A DNA stretch of 64,000 nucleotides from Anaspis maculata (GCA_949128115.1 OX421967.1:56928855-56992854), one strand, 5' to 3'. Counted from the first letter of the stretch, positions 46,371-52,654 are shown. Notes: generated from the sequence alone by a model not told the origin. Numbers and translations: made by a program.

Positions 46371-48189
46371 GAATTGCAATAACGTACTGCGCTTTGTGGA
46401 GCACATGCATTCTTACATTTTTCAACCAACAATACAGTTTTTTTTCACTGTTGCCTACGTCGAGCCCGTGGAAGCTCAGCATAGGTCGTGCATGTAACAA
46501 AAGCTGAAATATCTGGCACGTATTCTGTTTCCTCCTTTACAGCACACAGTTTGAAAGGCACAATAACAAGGCACAGCGATGTCGTTTGCAATGTCACATT
46601 GCAATGTCACATTGACAGCTGTGCATGAAACGTCAATTGTCAAAAAAAGAAGAGCGAGAATAGAGTGATTACCATGGCGACAGACAAGGAAAGTAGGCGA
46701 AATTCAAGATCGAAAATGAAAAAGTTGACGTGAATAAATCGCATTCTTCCATACCTAGATCGACTCAAAATTGCATAAGGAAGAGAATGGTGGTAAAATC
46801 GTTACTGTAAAATGTGCGGCTTCAAGTCCCCTTTATGACAAGGTCACCATGCTGTTAGGAAGTGGTGGCCACTTGAGAAAATTATGCCCAAGTGCGGTGG
46901 TACTAAAGAAAATGGGATGAAGATGCCCACTGGCCAGAGGCACCAACTTCTGTTGCTCATTACTGAGTAGTGGGTACGATCGACTGTAGCTTATGCTAGA
47001 ACAGCAAGCAGGTATGAAGGAGATACATAGAGAAAATGGACATAGTCCACTCACACGTGTGTCTTGTCTGATTTTCATGCAAACCAAGTGACGATAAATG
47101 TCACATTATACCTCGCATTATACATAGCACAAAAAGACAACCAGCTGTCCTGCCAAGACTTTAGCATCAAGTCAGCATTGTACCATTTGTACCAACACAA
47201 CAAATGTTTACTATAGCTTGCTCCAATGAAAAAAAGCCATCAAACTGATTGAATTTATCATCATCAAATTGAATATTTTTGATGAAAGACTCGAATGGGG
47301 CCTTGCAATTGAAAAACTCAACGTGAGGTCGCCACTACTGTAGGGGGCGCCTACTTCGTTGAAGCGGCCGTAACGACGGGAAAAACAGGGGAGTTTGAGT
47401 AGTTTGACCAGTAACTGACAGTGACTGGAGAAGTCAAGCAAGAAACAGAGGTTATCCAAATTTCAAATCAAGACATAAAACGACGGACGTCGGTCGCTGA
47501 AGCGTCAACGCCGTCAAAATTGTTGAATTTGCCCCCCAACGGTTGTGGCGCCCTCGGTGTGTAAAAGTGGCCCCATTAAAAGCTTGATTTTTTAGTGAGC
47601 TGTGGAAACTGACTTTTGTGACATTTGGAAATATTGTTGGAAAAATGTCAATTTCTATAGCTTAAATATTCCTTCTGGTAAGCCAAGTCGAGTTCAGCAT
47701 CAAATATGAGCTCAACTTGGCTCACCAAAAGCATCATTTTCAACTCAAATGTCATACTTCATGGCCACCCAAGATGCACATATTAATATACTTCAAATAT
47801 CTTTGACAAGAGATTTGAAATGTTTTTGACAAGAGCTACTAACGATAGGCTCTGATTGAACATCTCTGACGAGACTGATTGAATAATATGTGGCTCTACC
47901 TGACGAATTCACTGAGACTGAGGCTCTTCTCGTTGTGGCCTTGGAGGAAGTGGTAGCACAACAGGCGGCGATTGAGTGCCCTCTGCTGCCTGCCGTTGGG
48001 GCCCTGCGACGGCCAGCACAGCTCCGAACAGAAGGTCGTCTTGCCGCATCCCGAGCCCCCCAGCAGCAAGGCCCCGCAGGTCTTCGACACCGGCCGCTGG
48101 TCCAGGCAGTGGCTCAGCTTCTGGAACGCCCACTCTCGGCAATAGAACTTCTTCTTGTCGTCTTGCCCGGCGGTCGTCGTCATCTTCAT
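3221..48189 (-). CDS. ANKRD50: ANKRD50 orthologue: P-loop NTPase/ankyrin-repeat protein, ten coding exons
   Basis: Ten exons with canonical GT-AG borders and compatible phases join into 4005 nt (1334 codons plus stop). The N-terminus carries a FYCREW motif and a Walker A loop GGSGCGKTT at residues 44-52; Walker B is [10 protein letters not shown] at about 223-232. A conserved central block ([48 protein letters not shown]) matches ANKRD50. A Ser/Thr-rich linker follows, then about 16 ankyrin repeats to residue about 1305. Signature ankyrin segments ([34 protein letters not shown]) separate it from TANC/rolling pebbles. In vertebrates ANKRD50 works with SNX27, retromer and the WASH complex in endosome-to-plasma-membrane recycling; that role is inferred here. 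The start ATG at 48189 has an in-frame TAG just upstream in the same exon. The vertebrate C-terminal tail is not found, so the protein may continue left of the window. Confidence 0.92.
4200..4865. repeat. Tandem repeat of about 270-285 bp, split by the 8.6-kb island
   Basis: The phrase 'aaaatggatg.cg.aatc.aaatcg.aatgctc' starts near 4258 and 4528, with a degenerate third copy near 4815. Each unit also holds 'acaagtttggt.tcgtttctta'. The same unit resumes at 13449-13860, so one tandem array was split by the insertion at 4866-13446. The stretch between the exon edge (4096) and 4200 shows nothing else. Confidence 0.75.
6142..6545. mobile_element. MITE-like element with gCTTGTTTACGCG ends
   Basis: The left end is gcttgtttacgcgaggctt and the right end is the inverse, accgcgcgtaaacaaggcc. 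The element is about 400 bp with no coding capacity. It contains an internal hairpin at about 6286-6372, where 'ccgcagtacac..ctgtagtgaa.gttgcctaaaa' is followed by its near reverse complement. Short length, TIRs and no ORF fit a non-autonomous DNA transposon. Confidence 0.7.
6857..6900. repeat. Solo end of the AATGGGGTACTTGCC element family
   Basis: About 40 bp starting AATGGGGTACTTGCCAATGA closely match the inverted right end of the element at 45923-46319. No second end is visible nearby, so this is a truncated copy. Confidence 0.6.
6900..7860. repeat. Four copies of a tandem repeat of about 263 bp with gggggcgg blocks
   Basis: Units begin near 6920, 7183, 7448 and 7708 with a 'ttgggggcgg.agctggaggcggcg' block, followed by 'agtcagctat..atagcgaaagaattagatc.ctatgtcttcgggtt' and a second 'gggggcggcgtgtgggggcggcag' block. 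The open frames across it shift between copies and are not conserved, so I do not call genes. The G-rich runs are candidates for G-quadruplex formation (inference). Confidence 0.8.
8119..8168. repeat. GGAC microsatellite
   Basis: A short run of ggac repeats (gaacggacggacgcacggac and onward) ends in aaagcgg. A similar gtcc-rich run occurs near 33864-33890. Confidence 0.7.
8410..8931. mobile_element. Tc1/mariner-like element remnant, 522 bp
   Basis: The left end AGGGTCTTTCAATAAGAGTG is repeated as the exact inverse at the right end (to 8931), and both are followed inward by atagaactt. The interior holds only the C-terminal part of a transposase on the minus strand (see 8516-8842). The element is internally deleted and cannot encode a whole enzyme. 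Confidence 0.85.
8516..8842 (-). pseudogene. Broken mariner-family transposase, C-terminal fragment
   Basis: Read on the minus strand, the fragment has [10 protein letters not shown] (the middle Asp block of the DDE catalytic domain), then after a frame change a degenerate stretch ending in [13 protein letters not shown], then IEALRDNI and a terminal [10 protein letters not shown]. These are typical of IS630/Tc1/mariner transposases. A stop in the block after GET, a frameshift, and a stop in place of a codon after VRVITEI show it is dead. The N-terminal DNA-binding region is missing. Confidence 0.8.
10052..10680. mobile_element. Foldback element (hairpin of about 630 bp)
   Basis: The left end tacagggtgatcacgcgaga is mirrored by tctcgcgtgatcacctgtat at the right end. 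The two arms match inward over most of their length around a centre near 10365. Each arm contains a smaller foldback of about 50 bp (near 10185-10231 and 10494-10545) with acaggGTGTCGC ends. There is no ORF of note. Confidence 0.8.
10692..11030. mobile_element. Degenerate foldback element
   Basis: 'attgattaagcttttcatcc' followed by tgattataaatat on the left is mirrored by 'atatttataatcagg' and ataaaaatcgg on the right. A further 'caccctgtaa' lies at about 11075. This is probably a decayed relative of the neighbouring foldback. Confidence 0.55.
13449..13972. repeat. Continuation of the split tandem repeat of about 280 bp
   Basis: This stretch continues the array seen at 4200-4865, with 'attggccgcaatcaaaacag', 'caaatggatgccgcaatcga' near 13680 and 'caagtttggtatcgtttctt' near 13827. 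It reaches within about 100 bp of the donor at 13972. No gene is seen in it. Confidence 0.7.
13973..14262 (-). CDS. ANKRD50: ANKRD50 exon (ankyrin repeats 6 to 9)
   Basis: The acceptor is ttgaag and the exon opens at 14262 with one base that completes Lys (GHK-DVCELLL). It ends at 13973 before the donor gtatcggt, leaving one base of a Gly codon. It encodes ankyrin repeats containing [20 protein letters not shown] and the hallmark [19 protein letters not shown], which match ANKRD50 closely. The intron to the exon upstream is only 73 bp (14263-14335). Confidence 0.93.
14336..14829 (-). CDS. ANKRD50: ANKRD50 exon (ankyrin repeats 1 to 6)
   Basis: It opens after acceptor ttcgcag at 14830 with VLLEAGAD, completing the first ankyrin repeat begun in the exon 21373-21254. 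It ends AA before gtgagt (phase 2). The repeats have [22 protein letters not shown] and [11 protein letters not shown] cores. One repeat carries the extended loop [12 protein letters not shown], an ANKRD50 peculiarity. Very high GC relative to the adjoining intron. Confidence 0.94.
14850..21210. repeat. Intron-filling aggtcaat/gctccaa tandem array
   Basis: The entire 6.4-kb intron consists of degenerate repeats built on 'tgaggtcaat', 'ggctccaaaa' and 'gacttgtaagg'. From 14.9 to 15.6 kb the period is about 118 bp. From 15.9 to 17.4 kb a higher-order unit of about 305 bp is clear ('cgtttctgaggtcaat' near 16005, 16320, 16627, 16930, 17233). Further on the copies are more diverged and shorter. 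The array begins within about 25 bp of the acceptor at 14830 and ends about 45 bp from the donor at 21253. I see no gene or transposon in it. Confidence 0.9.
21254..21373 (-). CDS. ANKRD50: ANKRD50 exon (start of ankyrin domain)
   Basis: A 40-codon exon in phase 0 at both ends: acceptor atttcag, donor AAG|gtttgt. It encodes a short Ser-rich lead and the first ankyrin helix pair, [18 protein letters not shown]. The intron to the exon upstream is only 56 bp (21374-21429). Confidence 0.9.
21430..22192 (-). CDS. ANKRD50: ANKRD50 exon with Ser/Thr-rich linker
   Basis: The exon opens with G completing an Arg codon ([17 protein letters not shown]) and ends CAG|gtagtgagt in phase 0. After about 19 conserved residues it carries roughly 150 residues rich in Ser, Thr, Asn and acidic residues (runs of [12 protein letters not shown] and AREERDETT type). 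Conservation resumes with [11 protein letters not shown] and [12 protein letters not shown], which correspond to the vertebrate segment joining the NTPase module to the ankyrins. The insertion is not present in the vertebrate protein as I know it. Confidence 0.9.
22220..22930. repeat. Intron dimer repeat (about 428 bp)
   Basis: 'cgttacgac.atttgg.catc' starts near 22229 and 22657. Each half contains one or more 'agtttggtatcgtttctt' blocks and ends in tacta/agtagtac-type short repeats. Related 'aagtttggtatcgtttctta' blocks occur near 4390, 4670 and 13827. Confidence 0.75.
22983..23194 (-). CDS. ANKRD50: ANKRD50 exon ([11 protein letters not shown] block)
   Basis: Acceptor tttacag, phase 0 start [11 protein letters not shown], and end at AG before gtatat. 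It contains [20 protein letters not shown], nearly invariant in ANKRD50, which lies after the NTPase core. Confidence 0.94.
23257..23896. mobile_element. Foldback element with TACAGG-GTTTGC ends
   Basis: tacaggatgtttgcgaacttgg on the left is mirrored by ccaagtttgcaaacaccctgta on the right. Inner segments (aaaggtggtcctttgacgac against gaaggaccaccttttgac) also pair. The element is about 640 bp and sits in the 1.2-kb intron between exons 24415 and 23194. Confidence 0.8.
23905..24408. repeat. Purine-rich ggaagagc tract
   Basis: About 500 bp of mostly A and G on the plus strand, built on units of about 10 bp (ggaagagcgg, agaggaagag). In the transcript sense it is a long C/U-rich run starting just past the donor of exon 24612-24415. 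Open frames through it encode only Leu/Ser/Phe-rich low-complexity peptides and are not genes. Confidence 0.85.
24415..24612 (-). CDS. ANKRD50: ANKRD50 exon ([13 protein letters not shown] block)
   Basis: A 66-codon exon in phase 0 at both ends: acceptor gttgcag, donor AAG|gtaagt. It encodes VLDGVSDSF followed by [22 protein letters not shown] and [14 protein letters not shown], which align directly with the vertebrate protein. Confidence 0.95.
24640..25080. repeat. Degenerate repeat with acgtttctcttnntnaaggctag
   Basis: 'gtttctcttgttgaaggttagcttgc', and related versions near 24855 and 24997, recur at about 145 bp. It grades into the hairpin array to the right. Confidence 0.6.
25513..26476. 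mobile_element. Foldback element inserted in the hairpin array
   Basis: The arms are about 345 bp (25513-25862 and 26129-26476) and nearly exact inverses. They begin TATAATCAATTTCACGGCTA and contain agagcaagctatgg and ccgtcgcgcggtgtgatgca. They flank a unique spacer of about 265 bp. The site matches the array unit 'gattata-gtagctgtg', so the element landed inside a repeat unit at TA/TATA. There is no transposase. Confidence 0.88.
29157..29216. mobile_element. 5'-truncated retroposon tail ending in GATT repeats
   Basis: Within an array unit (tttcttaa-cacgcgctcc) there is an insert of about 55 bp ending in gaataaagag and about six gatt units, flanked by TTAA on each side. An AATAAA-type signal followed by a short tandem tail fits the 3' end of a LINE or SINE. 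Confidence 0.6.
31249..32718. mobile_element. 1.47-kb near-perfect palindromic element
   Basis: The left end is TAGCCTAGGCGCCAGGGA and the right end its inverse, TCCCTGGCGCCTGGGCTA. The two arms of about 735 bp match almost throughout, meeting near 31985. Each arm carries an inner tacagggtgta motif (31740 and its inverse at 32207). CTA on both outer sides may be the target duplication. No coding capacity. A second partial copy is at 52655-52860. Confidence 0.9.
32719..33220. other. Intron remainder, no gene seen
   Basis: A few decayed hairpin-array units (aaaggcactcgctgaaggcg near 32730) run into AT-rich sequence with short A runs. Nothing further is recognised up to the donor at 33220. Confidence 0.6.
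33221..33784 (-). CDS. ANKRD50: ANKRD50 exon (Walker B and NTPase core)
   Basis: A 188-codon exon in phase 0: acceptor cccacag, donor AAG|gtgagt. It opens [19 protein letters not shown], carries the Walker [11 protein letters not shown], then [45 protein letters not shown] and [14 protein letters not shown]. The order and spacing match the vertebrate NTPase region. The antisense strand is also open for long stretches because of the GC-rich codon use; that is a shadow. Confidence 0.96.
33785..34330. other. Intron start, no feature recognised
   Basis: Moderately AT-rich sequence with a short gtcc-rich run near 33864-33890. No repeat family or gene is evident before the AAGATTC array begins. 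Confidence 0.5.
34330..38806. repeat. Intron-filling AAGATTC-rich array
   Basis: Thousands of bases made of variants of 'caagattc', 'tctcaagatt' and 'caaaattc', with longer irregular units of a few hundred bp marked by 'ccagtttcaagattta' and 'gattgaagcaattcaag'. It runs to within about 16 bp of the donor at 38822. A foldback element interrupts it at 34583-35036. Open frames rich in K, I, Q, D, S and F are repeat artefacts. Confidence 0.9.
34583..35036. mobile_element. Foldback element with CAGGGTGATT ends
   Basis: cagggtgattaggc on the left against gctgaatcaccctg on the right. Inner blocks pair as inverses: gacatcgagccaagtctaaa with tttagacttgccttgatgtc, and gcccattggttacgaagata with tatcttcgtaaccagtgggc. 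About 450 bp, inserted in the AAGATTC array. Confidence 0.85.
38823..39021 (-). CDS. ANKRD50: ANKRD50 exon between Walker A and Walker B
   Basis: The acceptor is acacag; one base completes Arg from the previous exon ([14 protein letters not shown]), and the exon ends CAG|gtatgg in phase 0. It encodes a variable segment ([20 protein letters not shown]) of lower conservation. Identity rests mainly on phase, position and the SLVTQ start, which resembles the vertebrate LVAQ segment. Confidence 0.85.
42431..42640. repeat. Non-array insert, copy 1 of 3
   Basis: About 210 bp beginning ctcggtgactgtatcatgaa that are not part of the 105-bp unit, including gcgccaggcggatatgcaac. It recurs at 44119-44328 (looks identical) and at 45105-45312 (a handful of substitutions). 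Identity unknown; no TIR was seen. Confidence 0.85.
44119..44328. repeat. Non-array insert, copy 2 of 3
   Basis: Exact-looking second copy of 42431-42640, carried along by the 1,688-bp duplication. Confidence 0.85.
45105..45312. repeat. Non-array insert, copy 3 of 3 (diverged)
   Basis: Matches the other two with a few changes (for example aaagtaggaatggactacaa). It ends at the array boundary and is followed by different sequence, so it may be the parental copy. Confidence 0.8.
45320..45560. repeat. Two-copy repeat of about 145 bp
   Basis: 'ggaccggggggcaaaatagcg' with gtgttgggcggg near 45335 recurs as 'ggaccggagagcaaaatagg' with ggtgttgagcggg near 45480. Both are followed by aacgcgtc. No coding signal. 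Confidence 0.6.
45646..45770. mobile_element. Short MITE with CATTGCGGCC ends
   Basis: cattgcggccttttcaaagtggacgac on the left pairs with gtcgtccactttattttggccgcaaccgcaatg on the right. About 125 bp, no coding capacity. Confidence 0.75.
45923..46319. mobile_element. MITE with AATGGGGTACTTGCC ends
   Basis: Left end AATGGGGTACTTGCCCAA, right end TTGGCAAGTACCCCATT. About 400 bp, AT-rich and noncoding. It holds a perfect 24-bp palindrome with a CRE core (46046-46069). A single related end lies at 6857-6900. Confidence 0.8.
46046..46069. promoter_or_regulatory. Perfect 24-bp palindrome centred on TGACGTCA (CRE)
   Basis: The sequence reads the same on both strands for 24 bases, with TTTGTGACGTCACAAA at its centre. 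TGACGTCA is the full CREB/ATF site. It lies inside a MITE in an ANKRD50 intron, about 2.1 kb from the first coding exon. Whether it binds anything is unknown. Confidence 0.5.
46339..46369. repeat. T31 homopolymer
   Basis: An uninterrupted run of 31 T (A on the transcribed strand). It sits about 20 bp from the MITE end and could be the poly(A) tail of an old minus-strand retroposon, but no retroposon body was recognised. Confidence 0.9.
46370..47899. other. Intron remainder next to the first coding exon
   Basis: AT-rich sequence with a stray 105-bp array unit at 46848-46925 and a CpG-rich patch at 47330-47580. A duplicated motif cacattgcaatgtcacattg lies near 46592. No gene could be supported; a minus-strand open frame at 47211-47459 has no recognised similarity. 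Confidence 0.5.
47900..48189 (-). CDS. ANKRD50: ANKRD50 first coding exon (Walker A)
   Basis: Starts at ATG 48189; an in-frame TAG lies four codons upstream in the same exon, so no longer N-terminus is possible from this exon. Contains [17 protein letters not shown], like the vertebrate FFCREWVFHKLQHCL, and the Walker [12 protein letters not shown]. Ends AG before gtagag (phase 2). A second ATG two codons on (48183) is an alternative start. Confidence 0.95.
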
Positions 48190-48233
48190 CTGGTTCTATC
48201 TGTCCGCGTGCAGCATCTGAACGCGTACCGCAC
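48190..48233 (-). other. ANKRD50: ANKRD50 5' UTR part of exon 2
   Basis: A pyrimidine-rich acceptor (gtgtttttgcag) ends at 48234, giving 44 nt of leader before the ATG. This implies a noncoding first exon upstream. Confidence 0.65.
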
Positions 48234-48498
48234 CTGCAAAAACACCTTGAATCAACACCAGACAGTACTGATTACTGTCGCGCCGGGTACTCGAATGAAT
48301 TCTTGGCAAGTCCGACGCGGCGATCGGAGAGCTTGCGAAAGAGCGGAAACGGAAAAGTTGAAGGCGAGAAGCGCCGGGCAGGGCCCAGGAAGGGCTAAAA
48401 ATAAAAATTCGGACGGCGACGGTACACCCAAAACACCCACGCGCAGGGGGTGGCGAGAAATCGAGGCGGCCTGGGCGAAAAGCGCACGGGGACTCACG

Positions 48499-48700
48499 TG
48501 GGGGCGCTGCGAAGGCGTTTCCGGAGGGCGGAGCCCTGAAATTCGAGAGGAAATCACGAAACTGGCGCAGTTTGGGTGCACTTAGTCATTTCTTGGTTAG
48601 ATTGACGTTGTTGACATTTCTGATTGGCGTTACGTCAGTTCGCCAGTGCTACCACTACACGGCCATCAATCTCACCAGTTGTCAAATTTATTTCGCAATG
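48499..48700. promoter_or_regulatory. Probable ANKRD50 noncoding exon 1 and GC-rich promoter region
   Basis: On the minus strand a strong donor (cac|gtgagt, GT at 48498-48497) closes a GC-rich segment of about 80 bp. Joined to 48233 it would form the 5' UTR with an intron of about 265 bp. Just outside are an inverted CCAAT (gattgg near 48621) and a CRE-like ttacgtcag near 48629. The transcription start is not determinable. Open frames in this segment on both strands reflect GC content. Confidence 0.4.
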
Positions 48701-48784
48701 GATCGATTCCAATCGAATTTTCATCTTGTTCAGCAATATCTCGCGTTTCTTTTGCTTCTTTTCTACTTTTGCTTTTGTATTACG
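48698..48784 (+). CDS. Possible orphan first coding exon of a divergent gene
   Basis: ATG at 48698 opens 29 codons (MDRFQSNFHLVQQYL, then a hydrophobic run FLLLLFYFCFCIT) that end exactly at an ideal donor g|gtgagtaac. The hydrophobic run would be a signal anchor or signal peptide. No matching downstream exon was found, and the reading is short enough to be chance. Confidence 0.25.
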
Positions 48785-48789
48785 GTGAG

Positions 48790-49689
48790 TAACTGCTTAA
48801 TCCATGAAATTGAAGAGAAAATTTGCGAAAAAAATTAATTGAACTAAAATGATGGCGTTTTTTGTAAAAATCAATTTTTTCCATTTTTTTTTCGAAAAAT
48901 ACTGTGAACATGTAAAAAATTAGGAAAGGCAATTATCCCTCAAAACAAGCCCTATCAGAAGTTATGGAAGTGTTTCTCAAAATTCCAAGCCGTTTTCGAG
49001 ATATTCGGAAATATCTTATTTCTTATTGCGACTGTTTCTTCGTATTAGCTCCTATATTTCATCAAACACATAACAGGGTTATTCTTTTTTCTTGAAAATA
49101 TACTTCAGAATGATCAGACCCAAGATTTCATAGGAGTTCATTGTGAATTGTAATTTTTCCAGTGGCGTAGATCATAGAAATTCAAACCATTTCTACCCTC
49201 TCACCGTACTTTCTACACCACTCGATTAGGGGAAGTGTGCCCGAGTTGGCATACTTTTTTTAAAATGACTATAGTTTTCACAGTTCTCTACAAATTAAAC
49301 AAAAAATTAGTGGAGATGATAGCTGACATCTAGAATATTCAATCTGCACTGACGTAAGAATGAAATATTACAGAAGAAATGTAAAAAAAAATTGAAAAAA
49401 AAAACAGCTTACTAATTAATCCATCTCACCCTAGGGGCGAGATGGATTACGGAGCGGCCTGAGATGGAATACTAAATTTAGGTTATCGAAAAAAACGTCA
49501 GTAGTGAAATCAATATACAGAGGGGTGCATAAAAAACGGCCACCGCTGTAGCATCGTTATCCCTTATCCAATCTTCAAAATTCAAAAACCTGTTCAAATG
49601 GTGTGATGTCTCCTATAACTCGACAGTAAAAAATATTTTTTCTATCATGATGCTTCTGAGCACTGACTGTCAACTTTTGTTTTTCAAAT
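48790..49689. other. AT-rich stretch, no gene seen
   Basis: Contains a 'ccagtggcgtagatcat' piece near 49160 like the ends of the TACAGGGTG island modules, and A-rich runs. No open frame or repeat of note. Confidence 0.5.
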
Positions 49690-50856
49690 GACAACTATAT
49701 TTTTTTAATTTATTTTTGGATTTCTCACGCTCATCTGAATATAATGATGCATCAATATCACCCTTTTTGTTATCAAACACGAAGAAAAAAAAATAAACTG
49801 CGAAATTTTTACACATCACAGTAGCATCAAAACACCCACGATATGCACACAATCCGGTAGGCTGAGTGCAATATGATGTTCAAAAGCATAAAGTAGGTCA
49901 GGCGTTTGGTATTTGAAAACGTAAATATCAAAATATTTTCTATTTAGTTCAAAAAAAAGCCCGTCTCTAAGACGTCTTTATTCTCTATTTTCAGCCCACT
50001 GTTTTATATCTTCCTGAGTATGTATCCACGTTTACCATCACGTACATTACTTCAGCGCATACATGAGAACGCATACCTGCAGAGCGCGGTAATTTCAATT
50101 TTGACTCACGAAGTGTCACTGTCAATGGCAACTGTCAATCAATAATCGAAATGTAAACAAACAACAAACATAACCTCCTAACCATTCAACATTTAATATT
50201 GTTCAGAATGGAATGTTACGTGCCGTATGGCAGAAAGACGCAGAAAAGATTCAGGTGATACGAAACACAACGAGCTGCAAGGCGATCGACGAAACAAGAG
50301 CGTTATTTGGTTAGATCTGTCGAAACGTCAAATCGACGTCAAGCGCTGTCAGTTGAAATTTGCGTGACGTTGCACACGCCCACCGTATTACAGTGTTGTC
50401 AACTTGTTGTCGTGATATAGATATGGCAACGTCCTACTTTCACAGGTATGCGCAGAAGCCTTTCGGGAAACGTGGATTGTGGTCAGGAAAAAATGTCTTA
50501 TTGATTATTCATTTTAACAACACATACCCACCTAAAAGATATAAAATAATAAACTAGAAATATAGAATAAACAAGTCTTAGAGACGGACAGCTTTTTTTG
50601 AGCTAGAAAACATTTTGACATTTACGTTTTCAAATACCAAACGCCTGACCTACTTTATGCTTTTGAACATAATTTTGCACCCAGCCAACCGGATTGCGTG
50701 CATATCGTGGGTGTTTTGATGCTACTGTGATGTGTAAAAATTTCGCAGTTCAATTTTTTATTTTCGTGTTTGATAACAAAAAGGGTGATATTGATGCATC
50801 ATTATATTCAGATAAGCGTAAGGAATCCAAAAATAAATTAAAAAAATATAGTTGTC
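49690..50856. mobile_element. Foldback element with arms of about 295 bp
   Basis: The left arm (from gacaactatatttttttaat at 49690 to about 49985) and the right arm (about 50565-50856, ending atatagttgtc) are near-exact inverses, sharing ggtcaggcgtttggtatttg and gtgatattgatgcatcatta blocks in opposite orientation. The middle carries a segment of about 115 bp (50325-50445) that also occurs, split by insertions, at 53520-55365. The HSE-rich satellite begins at its right edge. Confidence 0.85.
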
Positions 50857-52475
50857 CACAACTTTCGAGAGTATTCGAGATCATTCAACAACATTCCAGA
50901 ATGTTTCGGTATGTTCTGGAATGTTCGGAAATAGTCTTCAACGTTCGAATAATAAAATAAAGTGTACAGAGGTGCGTGCCGGAACTCAGAAACGAGTCCC
51001 AGTAGGATCAAAGAAGTTATATGGTGTGGCAGCCCTCTATGCCCCATCCATGAAGAAGGTTCTTGGTCCGAAAGTATTCGAGATCAATCAACAACATTCC
51101 AGAATGCTCCGGTATGTTCTACAATATCCTGGAATAGCCTGAAACGTTCGGAAACATCCCGGAACATTCCAGATCATTGTGGAACATTCGTGATCATTCC
51201 ATAACATTCAAAAATGTTACGGTGTGTTGTAAAATGTTCGGGAATAGTCTGGAACGGTCGGAAACATCCCGCAACATTACAAATCATTGTGGAACATTCG
51301 AGATCATTCTTAAACATTCCAAAATGTTCCGGTATGTTCGGGAATGGTCGGGAATAGTTTGGGATGTTCGGAAACATCCCGTGATTATTCCACAGCATTC
51401 CCGAATGTTTGGGTATATTCGAGAATAGTCTGGAACGTTCTGAAACATTCCGAAACATTCCAATTCATTGTGGTACCGACATTCGAGATCGTTCCACCAC
51501 ATTTCAGATTCCAGAATGTTCCGGTACGTTCTAGAATGTTCGAGAATAGTCTCGAACGTTCGAAAACATCCCGGAACATTCCAGATCATTGCGGAACATT
51601 CTAGATCATTCTACAACATTCCAGAATGTTCAGGTATGTTCTGGAATGGTCGGGAATAGTCTGGAATGTTCCTAAACATCCCGAAATATTCCAGATCATT
51701 GTAGAGCATTCAAAATCATTCCATAACAGTCCAAAATGTTTTGGTATGTTCTAAAATGGTCGGGATCATCTAAAACGTTCAAAAACATCCCGGAACATTC
51801 CAGATCATTGTAGAGCATTCGTGATCATTTCACAACATTCCAGAATGTTCCGGTATGTTCGGGAGTAGTCTGGAACGTTTGGAAACATTCCAGAATGTTC
51901 CATTATGGGTAATTGTTGACGACCACTACTTCTCGACTTCCTGGAACATTCCAGATCATTGTGAAACATTCGAGATCATTCTATAACATTCCAGAATGTT
52001 GTGGAATTGTTGGGAATAATCTGGAACTCCCGAAAACATCCCGGATCATTCCAGATCACTGTGGAACATTCCAGAACACCCTTGAATGTTCCTGCAACAT
52101 TGTGGACCATTCGAAGCCTTTTTGGTGTGGAGCCACCTATTAGTAGAGGTGCAGTACAGAATAAGTACAGAATATTCGAGAGTATTCAAGATCATTTCAC
52201 AACATTCCAAAATGTTTACATATGTTCTGGAATGTTTGGGAATTGTCTTGAACGTTCGAAAACATCTCGAAACATTCCAGATCATTGTGGAATATTCTAG
52301 GACATTCTTGAAAGTTTCTGGAACATTATGGACTATTCGAAGCCTTTTTGGTGTGGGGCCACCTACTGGTAGAGGTGCAGTACAGAATATTCGAGAGTAT
52401 CCGAAATCATTCCACAACATTCCAGAACGTTCCGGTATATTCTGGGATATTCAGGAATAGTCTGGAACGTTCGGC
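50857..52475. repeat. Satellite dense in heat-shock-element consensus
   Basis: Degenerate units of about 120 bp built from gaacattcc, agaatgttcc, ggaacgttcgg and gatcattcc. The bases place TTC and GAA at 5-bp steps, the nGAAn array recognised by HSF. Examples: TTC-tg-GAA-tg-TTC at 50914-50926, TTC-ca-GAA-tg-TTC at 51509-51521, and four consecutive units TTC-ta-GAA-tg-TTC-ga-GAA at 51529-51546. Two inserts with 'gcctttttggtgtgg.gccacct' (near 52110 and 52345) mark a local duplication. Short frames on both strands are repeat artefacts. Confidence 0.88.
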
Positions 52476-52654
52476 CAGGCGAAGCGGCCCCGGCGAAAGC
52501 TAGTACTTCTATAAAATTGAAAAAAAGGTCAACATACACAAAAATATAACTTCTGGTGATTGAAAAATTAGTTATTAGATATTCTCTTACAATCTAGAAG
52601 ACAAAAATATATAAATATTTTTTTTGGAATCGCATGAGCATTTTTTCAAACAGC

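Noticed and set aside
47330..47356. CTCF-like core tagggggcgcc
   Set aside because: A single short GC-rich match in a CpG patch; too weak to call an insulator.
47211..47459. 82-codon minus-strand frame ([21 protein letters not shown])
   Set aside because: No recognised domain, no splice context in the ANKRD50 phase, lies in an intron; perhaps part of an element but unsupported.
48252..48585. Overlapping open frames on both strands in the GC-rich 48.25-48.58 kb segment
   Set aside because: No ATG in good context linked to a domain, no recognised protein; better explained as a GC-rich 5' region.
50857..52460. Short frames on both strands with NIPEHSGMFRNV or SRSFYNIPECSGMF
   Set aside because: Translated HSE satellite; no consistent start or frame between units.
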